Source of the DNA: Branchiostoma floridae
Lineage: Eukaryota; Chordata; Leptocardii; Amphioxiformes; Branchiostomatidae
Assembly (NCBI RefSeq): GCF_000003815.2
Contig: NC_049993.1
Coordinates: 948,575-997,738 of the forward strand
DNA length: 49,164 nucleotides
Direction of reading: 5' to 3'
The position numbers were made by a program, and so were the translations under genes. Below, piece by piece: positions 10,430 to 23,900 of the stretch; positions within the stretch are counted from its first letter, which is position 1, and each line of letters opens with the position of its first letter. A model generated the notes under the pieces. It was not told the origin of the DNA, searched no databases, and saw only the letters and a list, made by a program, of their open reading frames with translations.

Positions 10430-13400
10430 AGGACCGGTCTAACCATTTTAAAGCTAAGGGTACAAACCGACGTACGTGCAACTGCGAGTGCGTGGTGTCT
10501 ACGTGCCACAACTGGTGCTGGTAAACGGGCTGCTAACTTCAGCTCGGTCTTGCAGATGGGCCATTGTGGACGGTTATAATTGTTTAACTTAATTCAAGGT
10601 GAAATATGGTCAATGAGATCAGCCGTGTTGTATTTTATAAGGTCAAAGGTCACATAACAGCGTTTAATGGTTCATTTCTTATGGAATCCTATACTGGTCT
10701 TCCCATAACTGTTGTTAAGCATAATTTGGAAAGATGTAAATGTTTTGAAGAAATATTAGACAAGTAAGAGAGGACGTCCTAGTCACAACGAGGTTTGATT
10801 AGAGGATGTAGTGCCCCACCGTTATACACATGGTTTAGCGTTTCTGTGTTTGTTTAGATCAGAATAAAATATGCGTTACTGATAAGTGATAACCAAAGGC
10901 ATCCATGAGAGAGGGCCTCGAGGAAATAAGTACCACATAATCGCCTCCCCCCCCCCTTCACGGAGATGTAAACAAACCGCCACTGATCACTAGAACAGAA
11001 CCACTCACACTCACAGAACAGAGCAGAACCATCGCGACGATAATCACGCTTACCCAAAAGGATGACATGTCTCTTCCTCCTCCTGACACAACCTTAAACT
11101 AAGATGCCCCATCTCATGTTCTCCCTGGAGCGCCCAGCTTCCGATAAGGGCCCGGCCACCCACGTCACCAAGCGGCAAGCGGGGAGGTGGCACCCCGTGG
11201 CCGGCATGGGCCCGACGAACACGTGTCCCGGCATAGGAAGTAAACCCTTCAGTTTGACGTAAACCCGACCTCACTATCCTTCTGGGCCCCCAAAACGTTC
11301 ATCGCTAGGTCGCTGCACGAAAACGTGGACGTATGGAAAAAAAAGCTAGAAAAATTCTTGGGACAAGGGCCCGGAAGTCCTTTTTTGGATAAAGAATAAA
11401 GTTCGGGATAAGAAATCCTTTAGAGGGCAGACGTAAACAGGACTCTCGTCTAGATCACAAACCACCAGGGCACACATCGAACAGGTCGTCATGTACACTG
11501 AGTAGCACGGAACAAAACTAAGTCGGCATGAAGAGTGGCTTCTGTATCATGATCATGCCCTACTTCCACGGGGAGTATTTCAAAATAGGAAAATCCCGAC
11601 GAAGGAGTGTCCGTTTGCGTTTTAATCACAGTTAGCACGTTTCAAGATCCATACCCTGGGAGCCAGACAGGACCGGGTAGCTAGCGAGTTTAGTTCGGGG
11701 AACCAAGCCAGTCAGCCCGCCGATCTCACATTAGCGCTCCGGGGGAGTTTAACCCGAAGGAGTTATCGCTACCCTTTTGGGGGAAAGGGCAGGTGGACCT
11801 TACAAAGTTCCAGCCTTAAAGTTCTGCTGTTATTTTGAAAAATAGCTCATTACACCCTTGAGCCATATCTAGTCCCTGATTCGCTACTACAATAGCCTGC
11901 TGACCAACTGTGGTGTGTTGTAGCTGGCTACCTGGGGTGGTTATCAATCCTAGGTTCTCCTCTCTCTGACCAAGGGCATTGGAGAGCCATTCTACAGTCA
12001 TCCTGCCAGACCCCTGCACGATAGATATTGAGATCGGGCTACGGTGTGGTAACCAGGCTCGATCCCGTCTGTCTCCCAGGGAAAAAAGATCCACGAAACG
12101 CACATAACTTTGACCCGTATTTCAACTGAACCGAGAAGTTTTTACCCGCAAGTACCAACCTACCGTAACTTTCTATCTCCCTGTATGCCACAGAAGGTCG
12201 TTTAGCTCTTGATCTTCGAGCAGATGTTATAGAATGGCTTATTCATATACCTACATCAACATTGCAGCATTGGCCAGATGCCTTGATTCCTTGGAACCGC
12301 TGCCATAAACACTTATCTGGCCAGGCGCAGATTATTGCAAAATATCAATGAAACATGTAGCATGTTTGACATAATCATATTAATTTTAGTTTAATTGTAT
12401 TGATATTTCTTCATGATAATACTTAACTTGTGTATCAACAACATCATACTACACAGTACATTAAGCCAACGTATCGCGACACTACGACACTAGCACATAC
12501 AGCCCGGAACATCATCATGACTTACCAAGCATACAATTCCTCAATCATCTCTATCAACATACAATACAATACGTTACAAAAAAGTCAAACAATATTACCG
12601 TCGCCATGGCAATGCTTTTTCATTGCCACACTTTTTTTGTTTTTGGACAGATGGGGACAATATGGCACTGAAATCAAGTTAGTAACTTATATTAACAGTT
12701 TCAAATACACAGTACAGACAGAAGGTAGAAGTAGTATTTTTCTTTTTCTCTTTCAGAATTCAGGTACCCATTTTTACACCTAGGTGAAGAGAGGAAAGTC
12801 TTGTAATTAAAAGGGGTCTACCGAAAGTGCAAAAAGGAACGAAAAGGAGTATGAAGCAAACTAAAATAAAATCAATGAGAATATAAGGGACCGGTACTGC
12901 GGGCGTTAGAAGCCTATGAAACGTGTTTTATTTTACTCAGAATTTTACGGCGCTGTTTTAGGCTGTTGTGTTTGTGTGGCTAAATTATTCTCTGAAGATC
13001 AGCGAAATACAAGGAAACAGAACTGAGATAAGAAAGTAAGGATCAAAATTCAGTTACTGGTGGGTGATGGATAAATATCGATCAATATACATTTTCAGAA
13101 TGAGGCAAGATTGTAGCGTTGTTGTAGTATTTGGGTGGCTTCTGTTCTCCCAAGATGGGAGCGCCGCATGCAAATGACCTGCGATTGTTTACGTCTAATA
13201 GAAATCCGGCCTGGAATGATATGCTATATAATAAACTGCTGCTCCACGAGCATGACAGCTCCCTTCAACATGGCCCACAACATGGTTTTCTAGAGACTGG
13301 AGACATATCTTATTGCTCGTTCACGACAAAAGAAAAGCTGTGAAAGGATAGACATGTATACATTGTACTAAGGAGTTTTCATCACGTTGTATCATGAGTA

Positions 13401-13965
13401 TTATAATCATTTTGGCGGGAGGAAAGGGCCAACGTGAGGAATTTGTGCAAAGAATGATAGGAAACTACGGAGAGATCTGGCGGGCGACTCACGTCTCCCG
13501 TGCGGGTTCGGCAGAAAAGTCTTTGGAACCAGGCCTCGAATTGAAATCAACGCGGTGTCCCGATTGCCTCGGGCCACTTATAATTTAGGCCGGGAGCACT
13601 AGAAAACGACTTTGTGACATTTTTGGGACCGTAGAAAAATAATCTACACCAGAATGTCAGCCCGTCAAACGTTTTTCAGACGCGCTACTCAACCTTGCCC
13701 ACCCCCACCCCGCCCCGCCCGAATTTGATCTGTGACAGCCCGCGTGGGAACCCGGGACGCACTGATTCGTGACTCCGCCCATCGCCTTTGATTTGTATTT
13801 AGCTATTTCCACGCGTGAACTTGCCCGCCGGTTCGCCGTTGAACCATATACATTGGAGCTCTAAGAATTTCGTGGAACAAGCCACAAAATGTAAAAATAA
13901 AGACCGTTTCAAATGCATTTGCCGATCACAGTACCGTTGCCTTATATTCCCATCGATTTTATTTC
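10430..13965. other. Gene-free stretch upstream of the modular gene
   Basis: No coding exon can be supported. Near 12817-12850 there is 'ccgaaagtgcaaaaaggaac', which resembles the tail of the SINE at 13970-14250. A block near 12595-12640 ('ccatggcaatgctttttc') resembles sequence near 42235. A short ATG frame at 13100-13176 has a hydrophobic core like a signal peptide but no usable donor. Confidence 0.35.
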
Positions 13966-13969
13966 AATT

Positions 13970-14252
13970 TGCTTCCTTTTTGTTCCTTTTCGCACTTTCG
14001 GTACTTTCCTTTTCGTTCCTTTTCGTTCCTATCCAATCTTTTCGTTCCTTTTCGCTCCTTTTCGCTCCTTTTCGCTCCTTTTCGTTCCTTTTCGTTCCTT
14101 TTCGTTCCTTTTCGCACTTTCGGTACACCGATTAAAAGTGCCTTTCCCAAGGACACAACGTTGTGGGCACAGCGAGTATCGAACTCGGGGCCTCTAGATT
14201 CCGAGCCCATACACTCTACCAGTTACACCACACAAGACGCCACAAACGCCAC
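13970..14252 (-). repeat. tRNA-derived SINE with minisatellite tail
   Basis: On the minus strand the element starts near 14252 with an A-box-like 'gtgtaactggtagagtg', then a B-box-like 'gagttcgatactc', then a body with 'tgtccttgggaaaggcac', and ends in a tail of ~10-bp 'gaaaaggaac' repeats (14000-14108). This order is characteristic of a tRNA-derived SINE transcribed by RNA polymerase III. The tail is bounded on both sides by 'ttttcgcactttcggtac' (near 13987 and 14110). Confidence 0.75.
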
Positions 14253-14387
14253 AAAAACGTCCTGATACTTAGCTCAGTACCTAAAAGAAAATGACTGCAG
14301 AAATCGAAATAAATTCACTTTGCCAACAGTCCTCATCTCCAAAGCAAAGATTTCAAGTTGACCACCGAAGTGTTTTTTAATCCCTAG

Positions 14388-14928
14388 TAACATCGAACGT
14401 TGGATGTGGAGGTAACCTGACGGCTCCCTCTGGGGGTCCTGTGACGTCACCTAACTACCCCAGTAACTATGGCAACAATGAGAACTGCGAGTGGTCGATC
14501 ACTGTACCAGAAGGAAGCAGCATTCGTCTCACGTTTGACAGTTTTAATGTTGATCCTTACTTTGACATCCTGACCATCTACGATGGAGCCAGCGATATGG
14601 CTGCAAAGCTGAAAAGGTATGTACGTATTGTTCTGAACAAATTATCAAGTCCTTAGTAAGGACCTCATGAAAAGTGTAACTGAACTAGAAATTATGCTGA
14701 CCAATCCACAAGTGCCTTCTGATTCTTCGACCTAAAAGCATAGTACTCATATATCACCATTTCATGGCAACAGAAACAGAAAAAAAGTCTTCGTTACTTA
14801 CATCTTAATTTGTAGTTTAATAGGCCAACAGCAGGTCAGCTCTATCACCAGCACATCCAACATGATGTTCCTGAGGTTTACATCTGACTACAGTGTCACG
14901 GCTCAGGGGTTCAACTTCTCCTACATAA
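14388..14928 (+). CDS. CUB domain, two exons (14388-14616, 14816-14928)
   Basis: The first exon has the CUB opening '[10 protein letters not shown]', then '[16 protein letters not shown]' and '[10 protein letters not shown]'; the second adds '[19 protein letters not shown]'. The junction is gaaaag|gtatgt to tttgtag|tttaat, and the phase fits (229 and 113 nt). Only the first two CUB cysteines are present; the usual second pair around the 'YDG' loop is missing, which is seen in some CUB domains. The frame before 14388 requires one base from an unseen upstream exon. CUB domains mediate protein interaction in complement- and developmental-type extracellular proteins. Confidence 0.88.
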
Positions 14929-17900
14929 GTAAGGATTTTCATTACACTTCTCATGTTTTGCTTTACTTTTGAAATGTTCAACATGATCTGCTCCGTGTTT
15001 TCTTGTTGACTCTGTCTCTGGGCTTTATACATTAAAAAAATCATGAACCAGTAACTGCGAGGAAGAATATTCCTAACTTTTTATCTTCTTCTCGTAGGCC
15101 GTGCTGCAGGTCATTGTTGGGATCCTGGAGTTCCTGCCAATGGGAACAGGGATAACAACAGTAACTTTACATCAGGACAGACAGTCAGGTACACCTGTAA
15201 GGCCGGGTACCAGCTGTGGGGGACTGCCAATTTAACCTGCCGGGTTAACGGGACATGGAGTGATGCTACACCAACTTGTGAAGGTGAGATAAAGGCTATT
15301 AAGCAATCGCCAAAAAGTAGTTACTGACACTCAGTGTCACTGACGAAATCTGGTGGATTCCATTTGAAACGTCTGACCGTTTCCAAAACCATATCTAGTT
15401 GCTTGAGTATCTACTTTTTGGCGTATTTTATTACTTGGATGTCTAACCTACACCGACGTATTGAAGCAATCATATATAATATAATATATAATGCAGTATT
15501 TTTAAGTCATAGAACGCAACTGTTAAATCTCTGCTGCTGTAGCCACTTTGTGTTTTCTCGCTAGCTGATTGGTTGGTTGGCTGATTGGTTCTACACAATA
15601 GACTGACGAAATTTATAGAAAACTACTACATTCAGAGTGCTTCCCCGATTGGCTACCCCCACGTCGAGAATCGGTCAGCGACAGAAAGACGCGTGACAGC
15701 TCCCAGTTGGACACGATAAAAACAATGACTGAACGGTACATAAAACTTCCAATACCTTACATGGTATCACTGCTAAACAAGAGGCCTGTTACCTCCTTAG
15801 CTAACGCTAGTCTTTACTGAATATGTTGTCGTGTCCTTTTTTAAAGTCTCCTTTAATGTAAAAACAAATGAAACATGTACAGTTAAATTTTAGAACAAGT
15901 TGTTTGGTAGATCAATTCAACGAAATCTTCTCCGTTAGACAACATTCCTTTAATTCTTTCGTAAATGTGCCAGAATAATTATGCTGTACAAAGTTTAATA
16001 TAGACAATGTCTTAATAAGCATAATTGATTTTAGATAAGCAGAAAGTAGATATAAGATGTAATGCTGTAATGTAGTAAGGTTGTCTATCTAATTGTATTT
16101 TCCAGTGCAATTCTGTGCATGTGTTTGTGTACACTGCGAAACTGTAAAACTTTATATGTGAAATAATAAACCAAAGCTAAAAAAAATAAGAACATCGCTC
16201 ACGAAGGCTTAGAACATCATTTAGGAATAATTTATGTCATTATTCATGCTTGTGGAGTTTCCATTTTTACCAGCAATGTCCCGATGTGATATACACTTTA
16301 TTTGATACTATAAAAGAAATATTTTATTTTTAGATCCCAACAGAATCCGTCTTATCGGAGGTTCCAGCCCAAAAGAAGGTCGTGTTGAAGTCCGGCCGGC
16401 CGACAGTTACAGATGGGGGACAGTTTGTGAAGATCATTTTGATCTGAAGGATGCGGAAGTTGTTTGCAGAATGTTGGGCTACCCTAATGCCTACCAAATT
16501 CGTTCTACTGCGTATTACAACCGAGGTATATTCTGTGTGTCACTCAACACTTTCCGTTACATAGACAACTTTGGATGATGAAAACTTTTGAAAACACTTT
16601 AAATTGTCACATAACATTAACAGTCACTCAAGCAACTGGGTAATGTGTTGGAAACGGTCAAACGTTTCACATAACATCCACCATCTTTCGTCAGTGACAC
16701 TTCTGCGTTTGTGTTATTGTAGCCACCACATTACATCTGACAACATTCCTGTTATTGATTTAGGAACAGGACCAATCTACATGGATGACCTACAATGTAA
16801 TGGGACCGAGAGAAGCCTGTTTAACTGCTCGTACCCAGGATGGGGGATTCATGACTGTGATCATGGGAACGATGTCGGTGTTGTCTGCGGTACGTGGATG
16901 GAATAGTCATTTCTTTATCCACGTAACTCCCAATTGACAGGTTATTTACGCTCGGCAGATATCAATTAAGGTTAAAATCTACAAACTGACTAGAGAAGTT
17001 TTAAAACAGTTTTTGCAGATATCAATTAAGGTTAAAATCTACAAACTGACTAGAGAAGTTTTAAAACAGTTTTGCAGTTGACTTTAAGGAAGTAGTAAGT
17101 GACCAATGTCGGAATTGGATGGAACACGTGATACATTCAACAGTTTCACCTTTTAATGTTGATTTGTGAAGCTAATGACTTGTTGAACAGCTTATTAAAA
17201 CAAAATAACGTACTATTGTTGAATTGAAAGTAAATCCACGTCTAGATTACAGCAGGATCCGCCTTACCGGGGGTTCCAGCCGAAACAAAGGCCGTCTGGA
17301 AGTCCGACCTGCCGACAGTTTCACCTGGGGCACGGTTTGTCACGACCATTTTGACATGAGGGATGCAGACGTTGTTTGTAGAATGATGGGCTACCCAAGA
17401 GCCCAACAAGTTCGTAACGACGCCTATTTTGGCCAGGGTAAGATTTATCTTATGTTATTTGAAGTGATTTATTGCTAGATGTATAAAAACATAATCATTA
17501 TAATTAAGGGTTAATGACCCGCCCCGAGGTATATATGGTGTCATGATGCATGGTCCTTTGCTGTAATGTATATATAGCTATAGCAAAGGACCAGGCGTTA
17601 TGGCACCATATACACCGAGGAACAGGCGGGTCATTAACGCTACTATCATATAGCCCATCCTGGTCCATCCAAACCGACCGATACAAAAGACACCAATTCC
17701 TTGTTATAACACAAACTTCCTTTATTCAATGATATGTCATGCTATGTCGTACAGATCCATGAGAATTGTTGGTAACAACTTGACTTCTCAGATCAATCAC
17801 AAACTCTGACGTCTGTCTTAATTTTAATTCATAATAACCACCCCCGTTAAACTCCACCTCCGGTTATGCCGGGACACCTCCGGTAATGCCGCATCCACCT

Positions 17901-20900
17901 CCGGTTTTGCCGGGACACCTCCGGTAATGCCGCATCCACCTCCGGTTATGCCGGGACACCTCCGGTTAGGCCGGGACACCTCCGGTTATGGCATCAGCAG
18001 TTTGGTACCACATAAGTCAGAAAATCGCCCACACCAACAAAATTGAGGAACCTGATCACACCCTTTGCCTCTATTTCGTTGGCTAGCACCTTTTTCCGAG
18101 TTTTTGCCAAGTTTGGCGGTCCACGACCCGGTAGTACTCGCTAACACCCCTGACCTCCCGTCACGATGCTGACCCGGAAGTAGTGTCGGAAGAGATCTCT
18201 GTGAAGGGGGAGGGCTACTGTGGTGGATAGGAGAGGTGTGGAACGTTTCTCAGTAACAGGTAAGGAACAAGAATGTCTGATAGTTTCGACGCGAATGTCA
18301 AATTTATGTGTAATCTTGTGGTTATCGTAAATTCGTCGTACCCTGACGCTTACGTCTTGTTCAGCAGGGACACTTCAGGCCGGCTTCGGTCTTCCTCTCC
18401 CTTGACACCAATCATCATCATTACAAGACACCAATACAAGATGCAAATTTATAATTTCTCTCTCGCTGCAGTTTTAACATTGCACATTGACGTTTCGTTC
18501 CCTTTGTTGCGTTTTTAGTGCTATTTAATTAGCAGATGCATGATATGTGCATGGCAGAAGTGCTTTGAAAAGTTGTTGGAGNNNNNNNNNNNNNNNNNNN
18601 NNNNNNNNNNNNNNNNNNNNNNNNNNNNNNNNNNNNNNNNNNNNNNNNNNNNNNNNNNNNNNNNNNNNNNNNNNNNNNNNNNNNNNNNNNNNNNNNNNNN
18701 NNNNNNNNNNNNNNNNNNNNNNNNNNNNNNNNNNNNNNNNNNNNNNNNNNNNNNNNNNNNNNNNNNNNNNNNNNNNNNNNNNNNNNNNNNNNNNNNNNNN
18801 NNNNNNNNNNNNNNNNNNNNNNNNNNNNNNNNNNNNNNNNNNNNNNNNNNNNNNNNNNNNNNNNNNNNNNNNNNNNNNNNNNNNNNNNNNNNCAGAAAAC
18901 AGACAAAAAATATTTTGTGTATGTGTCTGGGTTAGTTACCAACTTTTATGTGCAAAGTTTCATAGCATTTAATCAAAATTAGTCGTTCACTTTCTAAGTA
19001 CATGTAATGGTCTTCCTTCCAACAATTCTCTACATTGCATATGAGTTATGATTTCTGAAAGGTATTGCTTATTACAGCAAGCATTATTTCTTGTATTACA
19101 GGCAAACATAAACGGTCACAGCCAGCAACACCAGTTGCGAAGAGGTTCTGTCCATCTTCAACTGGGAAGAGGGACAGATTTACACCATCTCGGTCACCAA
19201 CAAAAAAGAAAGCCAGACACAGGTATCAGGCAATAGATTATCAGTTTGGTCCTACATTGCTTGTGAATGAAAAAAGATATGCATTGGTTTGTATTGGAGA
19301 AGCCTGTCTTTTTATGTAATTAATCCATGGATGTTGATTTAGTATTTTTTTCTTTTTGTAGTTCTTTCCTTGTCATTCACATGCATGATGGTTCTATTTC
19401 CAGCTTATGCAGCCCCCTGCCAAGATGTGCCCTACGTTTTCATTCAGATACAGAAGAAGATGACATGGTCATGGACAAGTAAGTTTGACATCTCACTTCT
19501 AGCTCATATTTTACACATTTATTTAAGGCGACATAGTTTGTGGTGCCCCACCCTGGACATATGTCCTAGACTTGAGCTGTCTGTACACATTCTTATAGTA
19601 CATGTATACAGAATTCTACTCTAGCACTTTGTATTTGCACTTTTCACTATTACCGTATGCCCAATACTGGCCAAACAATAAAACAGGTTTTGAAATGAAA
19701 GGTTTAGCCACAAAATTTGTCACACTTATGGACTAGCATAAAAAGGTTCCATACTTCATTCATTTTTATTATTTAATTCATTCATTTTTTTTTATAGCAC
19801 AGTGGATGCTAACACAACAGAGGAAGGTGCCATGGCAGCTATAGTGGACAGTGAAGAGGAAGACACCGTGACAGCTGAAGTGGACAGTGAAGAGGAAGAG
19901 ATCATGTCAGCTGTAAAGAAAGCCCAACAGCTACTGCTTGAAATGGGTAAGCCTGACATTGTCAAAGAATTGATAAAAGCAGTGAGCAAAGGAAATCTGG
20001 ACCCAAACAAAGTCACCTTCCAGATTATTCTTGAAACGCTCCAGTTTCTTAACCTCACCGATGTTCGCGCCATGCGTTACTCACAGATGACCATGGACTT
20101 TTGGAAGATCATCCTGAACAAGTGCGGTGGAGCAGCAATCAGGCTGCTGAGTGGTTGGAGGATGATTGGATCTGTGTTGGCCACCGGTAACAAAACAAAG
20201 CTGCCAGGAAGAGAGTCCAGCACCATCCTCGCCATTCCATCGGTACCACGGCTGTTAAATCATGGTCTTCAAGGCATCAACTCCAAGCTCAGACCAGGAG
20301 TTCATGATGAACTCCTAAGGTGGTTAGCTGAAAACAGCAGTGAGAACACATCATTCATCCTTTCCTTTGATGGGCGGCTAGTCCAGATGAATTCTGGAGC
20401 TGTAGATCTAGCAGGGTATGAGATTGAGGGGTGCACAGCCCTGGAAAGAGACAAACAGGAAGAAGAGGAGATTGGTCTCTGTAAAGCTTTGAAAATGGAG
20501 CTGGACAACCTTGATCTGGACAAAGCAGCAACTGTCCACAAATTGAGGGATCTCATAACATTGCTTCNNNNNNNNNNNNNNNNNNNNNNNNNNNNNNNNN
20601 NNNNNNNNNNNNNNNNNNNNNNNNNNNNNNNNNNNNNNNNNNNNNNNNNNNNNNNNNNNNNNNNNNNGGAACTCAGAGTTGAAATCTCCTGCCAAGTTAG
20701 CAGTGGAAATCAAGCATGTAACAACCAGTCTACCTCAACGTGTTCGGCCTTATAATGTTATTCAGTGCCTTGCACACTGTAAGGCACTGCAGACTGATAG
20801 CTGTCTCCTGTTTTACCACACAAGAAGCAACACTGCCCTCTACCGTGTCAAATATGATGATGAGTTGTGGACATTAGTAACCCAACAGATTGATTCCATA

Positions 20901-23900
20901 TATGGACCAGACGGGAAGCCTCCAAAGAGAGTGACACCTGAGCTGAAGTGTTTAAGGGAAAGAATCAAGTCGCATGCTGCATCCTCGGAGTTGGTGGCAG
21001 AGTTCAAGTCAACGATAAATGTGGAATTGGGACCATACATCAGGAAGGAAGAGTCCCCTTATTACATGCCAAGAGGCAGTCGTGATCCTACAGACCTTCA
21101 GGTATCTGAAGCCATCAACATCTGTGACAAGGCCATTGCAGCATTAAAGGAATGTCAAGAACTTACAAGACCCTGGGCCAAAGAAGTGCTGCAGTTCCTG
21201 CTATGCGATTCGGACCGCATGTGGTCACAGAATCAGATCTACGGCTGTCCAGTCGCTTACTTCCTAAAGGGACCGTCGCTGCCAGCAGCACAGGCACATG
21301 TCCTTGTTGAAGCTGTGTTGACAAAGGCAGAGGAACAGGGGCTGTACATTCCAGCAATAAGTGCTGATGGTGCATTTGAATACATGGTGGCCAGGGATGC
21401 AAACAACACTCCAAACACAAAACTCAGCTTCCAGAAAAAACTCTGGAAAGAGATTGCCTCTATGGAGAAGAGAACTCTGGCAATCATCATAACAACACTT
21501 GTTTCTGATGCATGGAACATCCTGTATGAAAAGATGAAAATCAGTCAGACTGGAAATGCTGTTTCTCTAGAAAGATATGTCAAATGGCCATGTCCAACCA
21601 CAGCAACATGGGCACTGAAGACATGTGATCCGGATGACAAGAAGAACACAAGTGAAAAGACCACCGATGAGGGAGACTTGTATGAACAGTTGCTTGATTC
21701 ACTCCCAGAGGATGCCAGAGAAAGCCTAGAACAATTCTGCGAAGAATATCCTGCGTTCCGCGCCCAGCTAAGGCAACCATCTCAGGAGGGGAGTGGTGGT
21801 GTGCAGAGTGTGGAAAGAAATGTCGACAGCTCATCACTGCCAGCAGGACTCAATGAAGAAAATCAGACTGATGTAAGGACTGAAGGTGATGAGGAAAATC
21901 AACAGGTTGCTGCTACAGAAATCAGAGAAAGTAGTGAAGCAGGTGAATCTCAAGCCATGCCCATAAGTACTGAAGTACTAGAGCAGGTGAAGCATAAGAT
22001 ACAGGAGAAGACAGCCTTGGACTGGGACCCCGGAGTTTCCATGAGAGCATTTCTAGAAGACTCCAACCGGCTAAACAACTTAAACCTTGAAGTCTTGAAG
22101 GATATTCTCCGAACAATGAAAGAACATGCAAAGGGGACTGTAAAGCTATCAGTAAAGAAGGCTGATGTCATAAAGCAGATACGAAGTATCATGAAGGGAG
22201 ACACGCTTGATTTCGCAAAAAAGAGACTCAGACAGCCAAAGTCTCTGCTGCACATGTGCGAGGCAGCCGTAAAGGCATGCCCATCAAAGGCTGCCCTGTC
22301 AGCTTCCCTTGCAAATCACGTTGGCAGAAGGAGACGACTAGCATGGGAAGAAACCAGAACATGCCCAAAACTGAAACTCACAAGTGCAGGAGGAAATCTT
22401 CCTGAGGAGATAGAATGCTTCTACTGTCCACCTCTTACCAAGCGAGGTTACTTGCAAGGAACAGTAATAGATCCTCATCATATCAGAACGAACATCAGAG
22501 GATCTGTGTTGAGAAACCAGATCAGGAATGTGGATCTTGAAGGGTTTAAGAAAGTCGCAGATGGGGCAAGAACAAAACTGAAAAGAGTTATGCTAACAGA
22601 ATGCGTGGACATGCAGTCGAAAGAGATGTGCGACGTTCTATTCAGCAGTGACGTGGCAACTGAGCTTGACCGACTAGGATACAAGCCCACAGCAGACTTT
22701 GTAAGAGTTGTAAGTACATTCATAATCTATAAGAATTCAATTTCTTGCTTTTTACATAACCTGAATCATATTTAAGGTCAAAAGGTGTAACCATCATAAA
22801 GGAGTATACTAGCTTGAAATTTCATCTTACACATGTAGTTGGTAATTTAATAGGAAGAATTGAACTGTTCTTCAGCTCAAAAACATTAAGAAATTCTGGT
22901 GAGTGAAATGTTTAGAGTATAATTCTTTCTAAGATGAATGATTGGTATATGGGAAATAGAAGTACCAAGTCATTATATCTTGCAGACATTTTCTAATCAC
23001 ACATACTGTTAATGTTTGTTCTTCAGATGCATGGATGGCACCGTGCAAATGATTGTCCCGGTCTGGATGCTGAGGAAAGGGTTATGCTGAGACTAAGGTT
23101 ACAATTTTGTTTTAACTCTTAGTACCTTGATAGTATAATAATCATATTATAATTATACATGTATTTTCATTTCATATCTTAGTTTTCAGTCATCAAATAT
23201 CAAAGTAAATATTTAACAAGAGTTGCTTGTATTAAAATTATTACACAGTATGTTGATTTTAGGCTACTTATCTTGCAAATCTGTCATCTTGTGAAGTCAG
23301 AATGGCTCTCAGTTACATTGATATTTCTTTATCCTGCAGAATGAGAGACTGGCTGCTGGATGGGGTAAATTTTGATGTTTACCCGCCACCGGGCAGATAC
23401 ATCCAAGGCATCTATGTGACCACATGGGAAGCATTTGTCTCACAGATAGACATGAGCATCCAGGTACAGACTACACTTCTACATGTTCTAATGCATATTG
23501 TTATTTATTGACAACAGGGCTTTTGAACAGAAACTGAATTTAATGAGGATTAAGTGATAAGAATTATACTCTTGTTAACTACTGTAGAACACACCTATAT
23601 CCTGTATTGAAAGATAAGCCTTTTCTAGTAAGAAATATTATACTGATGTTTATGTGAGACCATGAATATGATCATAATGTATTCCAAATCTCATATTATT
23701 TGTGTGATTAGATAACCTTACTGAAGCTCTACTGTGAAAAAATGATCACTATTGTACACAGAAAAAGACTTTTCCATCTTTTAATGTTAGCAATGTTGCA
23801 CTAAGAAAAAACAACAACACTCATGCAGTTCTATGTCAAAGCATAGCTTAATCTTTATGATATTCTCACAGTGACTTGCACATCAAAACAAACCATATTC

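Noticed and set aside
13100-13176. Signal-peptide exon for the modular gene (hydrophobic 'VVVVFGWLLF' after an ATG)
   Set aside because: No suitable splice donor before the in-frame stop and no phase match to the exon at 14388.
18529-18972. Reading frames of 130-140 codons across the N gap
   Set aside because: Almost entirely unknown bases; not evidence of coding.
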